From contig NZ_CP139247.1 of NCBI RefSeq assembly GCF_034087045.1, positions 6,784,001 through 6,848,000 on the forward strand: a stretch of DNA of 64,000 nt, given 5' to 3'. A program made the translations under genes and the position numbers. Below, in pieces: positions 58,549 to 64,000 of the stretch; the stretch's first letter is position 1; each line of letters opens with the position of its first letter. The notes below the pieces were generated by a model. The model searched no databases, was not told the origin of the DNA, and worked only from the letters and a program-made list of their open reading frames with translations. Source of the stretch: Chitinophaga sancti. GTDB taxonomy: Bacteria; Bacteroidota; Bacteroidia; Chitinophagales; Chitinophagaceae.

Positions 58549-59979
58549 TCAACACTCTGGTAAACTAATTGGAATATTCACCGCCAGGCCACCATCAGAG
58601 GTCTCCTTATATTTACTGTTCATATCCAGTGCTGTCTCCCACATGGTCTTCACCACCGCATCCAGCGATACCTTAGCCAGTTCAGGATTACTCTGTAAAG
58701 CTAACTGCGAAGCCGTAATAGCCTTAATCGCCCCCATGGTATTCCGCTCAATACAAGGTATCTGCACCAACCCCCCAATCGGATCACAGGTAAGACCCAG
58801 ATGGTGTTCCATAGCTATTTCAGCAGCCATCAATACCTGCCGCTGAGAGCCACCAAGACACTCTGTCAGCGCTGCTGCTGCCATAGCAGAAGAGACGCCG
58901 ATTTCTGCCTGACAACCACCCATGGCCGCAGAGATAGTAGAACGTTTTTTGAAAATGCTACCTATTTCGGAAGCAGTAAGTATAAACTGAAGGATTTTGT
59001 CTTCATAATAGCCATCACAAAAAATAATGAAGTATTGCAACACAGCAGGAATTACCCCTGCTGCACCATTCGTAGGTGCTGTCACCACACGGCCAAAGGA
59101 TGCATTTTCTTCATTCACTGCCAGCGCAAAACAGCTCACCCAGTCAAGCGTATAAGCAAAATGGTTACCCCCCTGGCGGATGGCCATTATCCAACTATCG
59201 TAATCAGTATAGGTATTACCTTTTAGTAATTTCTTATTCAGCGCAGCAGCTCTGCGGGCTACCCGCAATCCTCCGGGAAGTTCGCCGGCGGTATGAATGC
59301 CGCGGTACGTGCATTCCTTCATAACCCGCCATATATTCAGCACACCTTCCCGGGTAGCTGCTTCCGATCTCCAGGCGAGTTCATTTTCCATGACCAGTTC
59401 AGATATAGAATACCCCGTCTTGATACAAAACTGCAACAACTGGCGGGCGGTATCGATAGGGAAAGGCAGATCCACCTGCGAAGCGGCGCCTGCCACCTCT
59501 CCTTCTTTCACAACAAAGCCACCACCTATAGAATAATAAGTAGCAGCTTGCTGACCGCCATCTTCAAAAGTAACTAAGAAAGTAAGTGCGTTGGGATGAA
59601 AAGGAAGCGATTCTTCGTAGAGAAAACTTATGTCTTCCAATGGGTCGAATGCGACTAATTTTTCACCGCCCAGCAGCATGGTTTTGCTGCGGCGGATGTC
59701 GTCCGTTTTCTCATTGATCTTATTGACATCGAAGGTCACGGGATCATCGCCACAAAGTCCCAGCTGTACGGCAATATCAGTACCATGCCCATGACCGGTT
59801 TTAGCCAGGGAACCATACAATAAAACGCTTACATGCTGTACTTCGGAAAGTGTCCGGCCTGCTTTTTTCAGTTCGGCCAGGAATTGTAATGCAGCCCGCC
59901 AGGGGCCTAAAGTGTGAGAGCTGGAAGGACCGACGCCTATTTTGAAAATATCAAAAACGGATATGCATTCGTGTGCCAC
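58549..59979 (-). CDS. sdaA: L-serine ammonia-lyase (iron-sulfur, single-chain)
   Basis: The enzyme (about 476 residues) deaminates serine to pyruvate using a 4Fe-4S cluster. The N-terminal beta domain has [20 protein letters not shown]. The alpha domain has [14 protein letters not shown] and the cluster cysteines in [20 protein letters not shown] and [10 protein letters not shown]. The start is uncertain. No ATG is available, and I chose GTG at 59977-59979 (reading VAHECISV) because the conserved region begins directly after. A TTG at 59997 would add six residues. Downstream of the gene a strong terminator follows. Confidence 0.92.
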   Translation of the reverse strand: MAHECISVFDIFKIGVGPSSSHTLGPWRAALQFLAELKKAGRTLSEVQHVSVLLYGSLAKTGHGHGTDIAVQLGLCGDDPVTFDVNKINEKTDDIRRSKTMLLGGEKLVAFDPLEDISFLYEESLPFHPNALTFLVTFEDGGQQAATYYSIGGGFVVKEGEVAGAASQVDLPFPIDTARQLLQFCIKTGYSISELVMENELAWRSEAATREGVLNIWRVMKECTYRGIHTAGELPGGLRVARRAAALNKKLLKGNTYTDYDSWIMAIRQGGNHFAYTLDWVSCFALAVNEENASFGRVVTAPTNGAAGVIPAVLQYFIIFCDGYYEDKILQFILTASEIGSIFKKRSTISAAMGGCQAEIGVSSAMAAAALTECLGGSQRQVLMAAEIAMEHHLGLTCDPIGGLVQIPCIERNTMGAIKAITASQLALQSNPELAKVSLDAVVKTMWETALDMNSKYKETSDGGLAVNIPISLPEC

Positions 59980-60016
59980 TAGTAGTAATTTCACCAAAAT
60001 TAATGCATTCCTGCAA

Positions 60017-60118
60017 TCATTTAAAATCTACTAGTGCTATGGTGCACACCAGTACGGTATTAGTGCGAAATATTAGGGGGAATAAACTGCCTACGGCTAC
60101 ATCGCCAGATCCAGGAAT
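60017..60118 (-). pseudogene. Duplicated 3' tail of the FKBP gene
   Basis: On the minus strand this stretch reads SGDVAVGSLFPLIFRTNTV and then [11 protein letters not shown] with TGA. It parallels the true C-terminus FGDVAVGSIIPANTV then LVCTVQLVDFK of the gene immediately upstream. The copy has a 12-base in-frame insertion and several substitutions, no start codon and no upstream domain. It is a decayed tandem duplicate of the gene end, offset by 113 bases. Confidence 0.85.
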
Positions 60119-60129
60119 GCTTACTTCAA

Positions 60130-60615
60130 TCATTTAAAATCTACTAGCTGTACGGTGCACACCAGTACGGTATTAGCGGGAATAATGCTGCCTACGGCTA
60201 CGTCGCCAAATCCAAGGCGGCTGGGTATGATCATGAAGATAGTGCCACCTTTGCCTATTTTGCGAAGACCGATCTGCCAACCGGCAATGTGATCTTTGAG
60301 CTGACGGCCGTCGAAATCGGTAGAACCGAAACTGGCATCCAGCAGCGTGTCTTGCAGGTTGCTACGGGTATAAATGAGGGTAGGTATATTAAAGAGGTTC
60401 ATCATTTGAGTAGAGTCACCCATGTCCATGATTTTGTAGTACAATCCATTGGAGTCTCTTTTCATGGTCAGGCCATGATCGGAAATATAAGATTGTATAG
60501 CATATTCCTGTGATCCAATACTGGATGGATCATTGGAATACAAATCATCGTCTGCCGACGCTGAACAGGCAGATAGGCACAGTAAGAAAAGGATAGATTG
60601 TAAAAATATCTTCAT
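60130..60615 (-). CDS. FKBP-type peptidyl-prolyl cis-trans isomerase lipoprotein
   Basis: The 161-residue exported lipoprotein has a lipobox LSAC with Cys17. One FKBP-like domain (about 50-161) contains DFDGRQLKDHIAGWQIGLRK and GGTIFMIIPSRLGFGDVAVG, then IPANTVLVCTVQLVDFK, matching the family's VPPNATLVFDVELL terminus. The canonical GWEEGVxxM stretch is GWQIGLRKIG. It probably acts as a periplasmic or outer-membrane-linked folding factor; isomerase activity is unproven. Its last 35 codons are duplicated just downstream. A TAACTTTG promoter box lies 26 bases upstream. Confidence 0.88.
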   Translation of the reverse strand: MKIFLQSILFLLCLSACSASADDDLYSNDPSSIGSQEYAIQSYISDHGLTMKRDSNGLYYKIMDMGDSTQMMNLFNIPTLIYTRSNLQDTLLDASFGSTDFDGRQLKDHIAGWQIGLRKIGKGGTIFMIIPSRLGFGDVAVGSIIPANTVLVCTVQLVDFK

Positions 60616-60640
60616 GCTTATATAACGGCATATGCTTATG

Positions 60641-60648
60641 CAAAGTTA
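60641..60648 (-). promoter_or_regulatory. -7 element of the FKBP gene
   Basis: CAAAGTTA is TAACTTTG on the minus strand, 26 bases before the ATG. Confidence 0.55.
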
Positions 60649-60767
60649 CAAAGCCTGTCGGTAAAAGATGAGCCGGTGTCGACGAAAAATACTCACCGGA
60701 AGGTGAAAATATGAAGTAAGGGTATAAATATCCGGCAAATGTCTAAAGAGTATAAAACAACTTTTCT

Positions 60768-61553
60768 ATGATTTATTTTAAGCCTGACACAAATCAATTG
60801 CAAGCTATTGCAAAGCTAAACCGTGAAAAGTATACTACTGCAGCACCATTTCCTCACATTTATCTTGATAATGTATTTCCGGATCTGGCATTAGAAACTA
60901 TTCTGGAAGAGTTTCCCACCACCAAACAGGCCCACTGGCAGCAGTTTAATAATAATAAAGAAGTAAAACTCGCAGCTAAAAATGAACAGGATTTCGGGGA
61001 TTTTACCCGGCATTTTATTCATATGCTCAATTCAAGATCTTTTATTGATTTTTTAGAGACCCTCACAGGCATCCCCGGATTATTGCCCGATCCATACCTG
61101 GAAGGAGGTGGCCTCCATATGATTAAACGTGGTGGTATGTTGAAAGTGCATGCAGACTTTAACAAGCATCCTAACACCGGACTTGACAGAAGATTGAATG
61201 TGCTTATTTATTTAAATAAGGAATGGGAAGAATCTTATGGAGGACATTTGGAGTTGTGGGACAAGAATATGGAAAAGTCCATGGTAAAGATCCTGCCTAT
61301 ATATAACAGGATGGCTATCTTTTCAACGACTTCGCATTCCTACCATGGACATCCTGATCCATTAATGTGTCCTGAAAATCGTACCCGAAAATCAATAGCA
61401 TTATATTATTATACCAATGGCAGGCCATTAGAAGAAGCCACTGCGAGCCATAACACCATATTTAAATTGAGGAAAGAAGATGCTAAAAGTACTTTGAAGC
61501 AAACATTAAGAGATTGGATTCCGCCGGTTTTATTAAGAACTTTTACCAAATAA
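60768..61553 (+). CDS. 2-oxoglutarate/Fe(II)-dependent oxygenase (prolyl-4-hydroxylase-like)
   Basis: The 261-residue cytosolic double-stranded beta-helix enzyme has a visible iron triad: His128 and Asp130 in LKVHADFNKHP and His193 in SYHGHPDPL. The 2-oxoglutarate anchor is probably Arg207 in RTRKSIALYYY. LNVLIYLNKEWEESYGGHLE and LWD are typical of the P4H-like family. These enzymes hydroxylate protein or small-molecule substrates; some act in polysaccharide or peptide tailoring. No pathway neighbours are present, so the substrate is unknown. Confidence 0.9.
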   Translation: MIYFKPDTNQLQAIAKLNREKYTTAAPFPHIYLDNVFPDLALETILEEFPTTKQAHWQQFNNNKEVKLAAKNEQDFGDFTRHFIHMLNSRSFIDFLETLTGIPGLLPDPYLEGGGLHMIKRGGMLKVHADFNKHPNTGLDRRLNVLIYLNKEWEESYGGHLELWDKNMEKSMVKILPIYNRMAIFSTTSHSYHGHPDPLMCPENRTRKSIALYYYTNGRPLEEATASHNTIFKLRKEDAKSTLKQTLRDWIPPVLLRTFTK

Positions 61554-61564
61554 AAAGATATACT

Positions 61565-61601
61565 GTAGCACTGCTGTTGCCTGCAACCAAAGCAGTGCTA
61601 C
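61565..61601 (+). terminator. Hairpin after the oxygenase gene
   Basis: GTAGCACTGCT (61565-61575) and AGCAGTGCTAC (61591-61601) form a perfect 11-bp stem. The following T-richness is weak (CTCTTATTC), so termination is likely but imperfect. Confidence 0.6.
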
Positions 61602-61624
61602 CTCTTATTCCTGTTTAACAATAT

Positions 61625-61770
61625 GACCTTCTATGCTCGTATTAAAAAAATAAAAACCAACCATTTATCTAAACAGTAGGACCTTCTATGCTCGTATTAA
61701 AAAGTAAAACCAACCATTTATCTAAACAATACGACCTTCTATGCTCGTATTAAAAAGTACGCCCATTTAT
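61625..61770. repeat. Tandem repeat of 53-55 bp, about 2.7 copies
   Basis: Copies begin at 61625, 61680 and 61733 with GACCTTCTATGCTCGTATTA. The first two continue through ACCAACCATTTATCTAAACA; the third is cut short after about 30 bases and then diverges. They lie between the oxygenase and the convergent STN gene. No frame or hairpin is associated. Confidence 0.9.
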
Positions 61771-61793
61771 CCCCTCCTTAACTATACTACAAT

Positions 61794-63251
61794 CTATTTC
61801 CTTCTTAAATTATAGAACAAGGATACCCGAACGCCTATCCAGGTATTTAATTCATAATAATTCCCATTCCCGCCAATCTTCGCATTATAGACAGGGGTGC
61901 CATATCCATAATAATGTGTTTCCATATTCAACTTATTCACTGTTGAATCATTCGACTTTTTCAATGTTGAATAATTCACTTCCACCTGCAGGTTCAACCG
62001 AGGGCGGATCGTCTTCGACCACGACACACCGTAAGAATTCATCCGCTCGCGCAACAGTCCTCCCTGCGGAACTGTATCTATAGATTTCCTTGATAGGGCA
62101 CCGGTGGTAAACTCTGCATGCAATGCTGTATATTCATCCAGCGGGAAACGTATACCAGCTCCATATCTGAACCGCATACCTCTGGATGCAACGCCCAATG
62201 TTGCGATACCATAAAAATACTGTATCCCCGCCTTCACACTGGCACTGCCATATACAATGTCATTTGCTGTAAATCCTGCTTCAGCCAGTAGGGGCGCCCA
62301 CAAATGTGGTAGCACAATATGCCGTTTTTCCTTTTTCCGGGAAGCTTCTTTTGTGTCACTCACTTTCCGGTCATTGATTATCATATGTCGTGGCTTCACA
62401 TTTGGTGCAACCGGTGATGGGGTGATGTTGTAATCAGCATGAACCGGGCTTAAAACATACGCCGGATAAGCAGGCACCATCGAACTTTCAGCAGGTATCA
62501 ATACACTTTTAGTAGCTATCGACTCCTCCTTCGTAACTACCGTCTCCTTTTTCGAAGCTCCCGATTCATTTTTCGCAACTATCGTCCCCTTTTTCACAGC
62601 TCCCAATTCACTTTGCGTAGCTACTGCTCCCCTTTTCACAGCTCCCGATTCATTTTTCCCAGCCACCGTCCCTTTTTTCACTGCTCCCAATTCACTTTTC
62701 GCAACTACCACTCCCCTTTTCGCAGCTCCCGATTTATTTTTCCCAGCCACCGTCCTTTTTTTCACTGCTCCCAATTCATTTTTCGCAACTACCACTCCCC
62801 TTTTCACAGCTCCCGACTCACTTTGCTTACCTCCTGCCTCCCTTTTCACAGCCACTGACAATACTTCCCGGGACGTCCCTTTAGCTGTATACTTCCCACC
62901 TTGCCCTCCATCCACCTTCTTCCCAGGCTTATAATCTGTAAATAAAATATGATCCCCCAATATCCTATACTCCAACCCCACCTGCTGCTGCACCTCCCTC
63001 ATCACATCCTCCAGCTTCCATTTTCCGGCTTTCAGATGTACACTCTTCTTCAACGAAGTATTCTGCATATTCAATGAATACTCCACCCCCGTCTGAGCAG
63101 CTATCGCCTTTGCCAGCTCGGGTATATCCATCGAGGGTTGGGTAATAGTAATAACACGTTGAGTTAACTGGGCATACAACGGCAGATTGGACAGGATCAT
63201 TACAATACAGTATAGCAGGAAGTTACTCTTCTGCTTCAATAGATATTTCAT
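61794..63251 (-). CDS. STN-domain protein with basic tandem repeats and a C-terminal barrel, no TonB plug
   Basis: The 485-residue exported protein has a signal peptide near 1-27 and an STN (secretin and TonB N-terminus) domain (about 30-105: DIPELAKAIAAQTGVEYSLN, KSVHLKAGKWKLEDVMREV). Seven 14-residue Lys-rich repeats follow (145-242). After a linker, a strand-rich segment (about 325-485) resembles a small outer-membrane barrel. STN domains in FecA-type receptors contact FecR to relay a surface signal. The gene directly follows and overlaps fecR by 29 bases, but the TonB box, plug and full transporter barrel are absent. It may be a dedicated signalling receptor. Confidence 0.75.
   Translation of the reverse strand: MKYLLKQKSNFLLYCIVMILSNLPLYAQLTQRVITITQPSMDIPELAKAIAAQTGVEYSLNMQNTSLKKSVHLKAGKWKLEDVMREVQQQVGLEYRILGDHILFTDYKPGKKVDGGQGGKYTAKGTSREVLSVAVKREAGGKQSESGAVKRGVVVAKNELGAVKKRTVAGKNKSGAAKRGVVVAKSELGAVKKGTVAGKNESGAVKRGAVATQSELGAVKKGTIVAKNESGASKKETVVTKEESIATKSVLIPAESSMVPAYPAYVLSPVHADYNITPSPVAPNVKPRHMIINDRKVSDTKEASRKKEKRHIVLPHLWAPLLAEAGFTANDIVYGSASVKAGIQYFYGIATLGVASRGMRFRYGAGIRFPLDEYTALHAEFTTGALSRKSIDTVPQGGLLRERMNSYGVSWSKTIRPRLNLQVEVNYSTLKKSNDSTVNKLNMETHYYGYGTPVYNAKIGGNGNYYELNTWIGVRVSLFYNLRRK
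62526..62819 (-). repeat. Seven 42-bp in-frame repeats in the STN gene
   Basis: Residues 145-242 are seven 14-residue units on the plan (E/K)(S/L)GAVK(K/R)GxVVAKN. Units with ES/KS and EL alternate, so an 84-bp double unit has probably been amplified. The repeats are rich in Lys and lack Cys and aromatic residues, suggesting a flexible, strongly basic linker across the periplasm. Confidence 0.92.
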
Positions 63252-64000
63252 CAGAATTCAGATAAGTATATTTTAAATTAAGTGTAGAAGTAATAACATC
63301 CAGCACATACTCTAAACGTTTATTGTCAAACACACTGGAAATCCGGAGCCGTGCAAGGGCGGTATCTTTGATACTGATCTTTTTCTGGTATGCGATCGAC
63401 AACCTTGTGATGATATCCACTAACTGCTCGTCATCGAACACAAAGTGATACGTTTCCAGAAATAATGTACCCCATTGCTTGTAGTAATATCCCATTTGGT
63501 TAGCCCCGATCACAATATTCTTCCCTCCTTCCTCCATATTCACTTTACCTGAAGTCACCTGCACCATAATAAGACTATCATTTTCAGATACATGGAAACT
63601 TGTACCCAATACAGTGATGGTAACAGGCCCTGTTTCTACAACAAACGGTTTATCCGGATCGAAGGTTACATCAAAAGCACCGTTTCCTTTCAATATAATA
63701 GTACGTGTATTCCCTTTAAATTTTTCAGCATACCTTATTTCGCTGCCGGGAGCAATCCGGGCAACAGAGCCATCTGGCAGGGATTGTATCGCAGCAGTAC
63801 CCCTATGATGAACAACTTTTTGTTGAGATAACAACACAATAAACGTTATCAGGGAGGCAGCAGCCAGCCATGGAATATAGCGTACGGGCTGTTTTGATTT
63901 ACCGGCAATCGCCTTCCATACGACCTCCTTATCAGGTAAAAAATAGGACCGGTGGCTGGTAGCATTCCATGCAACCCAGCTGGCATTGAAGACCCCCTCA
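63223..64000 (-). CDS. FecR-family anti-sigma/signalling protein (partial, 5' end outside window)
   Basis: An open minus-strand frame runs from the right edge to a stop at 63223. Visible parts are a cytosolic tail (SYFLPDKEVVWKAIAGKS), one transmembrane helix (YIPWLAAASLITFIVLL), and a periplasmic FecR domain (IQSLPDGSVARIAPGSEIRY, KGNGAFDVTFD, VTVLGTSFHV-like). A C-terminal DUF4974-type domain (FDDEQLVDIITRLSIAYQKK) closes the protein. FecR proteins hold an ECF sigma factor and release it on contact with an STN domain. The sigma gene should lie just beyond the window. It overlaps the STN gene by 29 bases. Confidence 0.9.
   Translation of the reverse strand, partial: EGVFNASWVAWNATSHRSYFLPDKEVVWKAIAGKSKQPVRYIPWLAAASLITFIVLLSQQKVVHHRGTAAIQSLPDGSVARIAPGSEIRYAEKFKGNTRTIILKGNGAFDVTFDPDKPFVVETGPVTITVLGTSFHVSENDSLIMVQVTSGKVNMEEGGKNIVIGANQMGYYYKQWGTLFLETYHFVFDDEQLVDIITRLSIAYQKKISIKDTALARLRISSVFDNKRLEYVLDVITSTLNLKYTYLNSDEISIEAEE

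Noticed and set aside
61625..61770. Possible CRISPR array
   Set aside because: The repeated unit is the full 53-55 bp with no unique spacers, no palindromic repeat and no cas genes nearby.
62613..62858. Plus-strand open frame over the STN repeats, rich in Ser/Phe/His
   Set aside because: It is a mirror of the 42-bp repeats in another frame. The STN reading has a signal peptide and domains on both sides.
1..64000. tRNA, rRNA, insertion sequences or prophage
   Set aside because: Scanning by eye found no T-loop GGTTCRANNCC-type clusters, no rRNA-like stretches and no transposase, integrase or phage structural genes. A tRNA scan would settle this firmly.

Overview
The window looks like a chromosomal segment of a Bacteroidota bacterium, most likely family Chitinophagaceae and close to Chitinophaga. 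The evidence is the gene content: TonB-dependent receptors with carboxypeptidase-regulatory N-termini, DUF4249 and DUF3822 proteins, a FecR/STN pair, a short SpeA-like decarboxylase, a 285-residue primary sigma factor and type B L31. Many genes are also preceded by the Bacteroidota -7 element TAnnTTTG. I see no tRNA, rRNA, CRISPR array, transposase or prophage, so this is mostly core chromosome with a few accessory surface systems.

Layout. 1-8.2 kb: envelope biogenesis. A plsC tail is followed by LptD (minus), divergent from an amidase, an MCE/MlaD protein and an OstA-like protein (MlaD and OstA overlap by ATGA). 8.2-14.4 kb: nhaA, two paralogous small barrels, nnr and hppA. 14.6-17.1 kb: an Rrf2 regulator with an NAD(P)-binding protein, each preceded by the same operator-like sequence, then AraC and a tiny HMA-like protein. 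17.2-25.3 kb: TonB receptor/DUF4249/barrel operon, a BlaI-M56 (BlaR1-like) pair with twin palindromic operators, and a secreted papain-like peptidase. 25.4-29.8 kb (minus): acylphosphatase, 2H phosphoesterase, tpiA, GlmU-like protein, L31, YajQ.

29.9-35.8 kb (minus) is the most coherent regulatory module. An ECF sigma factor, a membrane anti-sigma-like protein and two exported DUF4097/DUF2807-type proteins form one operon, next to a TonB-dependent-type barrel receptor. The sigma gene and the receptor are each preceded by the same ECF-style promoter (GCAACCTTTT, then GTCTT, with 16 or 17 bp between AAC and GTC). This suggests an autoregulated sigma factor that also drives the receptor.

35.8-50.8 kb (mostly minus): Lgt-hemerythrin, bacilliredoxin, Hsp20 (+), a membrane protein (+), a candidate small RNA, the decarboxylase with an operator-like palindrome inside its promoter, WbqC, LEA2 lipoprotein (+), HMA-pyrE, Nudix (+), the run folB-TPR-DUF3822-rsmD-coaD-hotdog, trxB and rpoD. 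51-58.4 kb: threonine aldolase, valS, a GldM-C-like secreted protein, and a 929-residue protein with an HExxH site, a propeller-like middle and a barrel end. 58.5-64 kb: sdaA, an FKBP lipoprotein with a duplicated 3' tail, a 2OG-Fe(II) oxygenase, tandem repeats, and at the right edge a FecR anti-sigma factor followed by an STN protein. That STN protein carries seven 14-residue basic repeats and no TonB plug.

A theme across the window is local duplication at gene 3' ends: a direct copy after the papain-like peptidase, a 3'-tail copy after the FKBP gene, a 56-bp perfect palindrome over the hotdog gene's stop, 53-55 bp tandem repeats at two places, and a family of similar bidirectional terminators.
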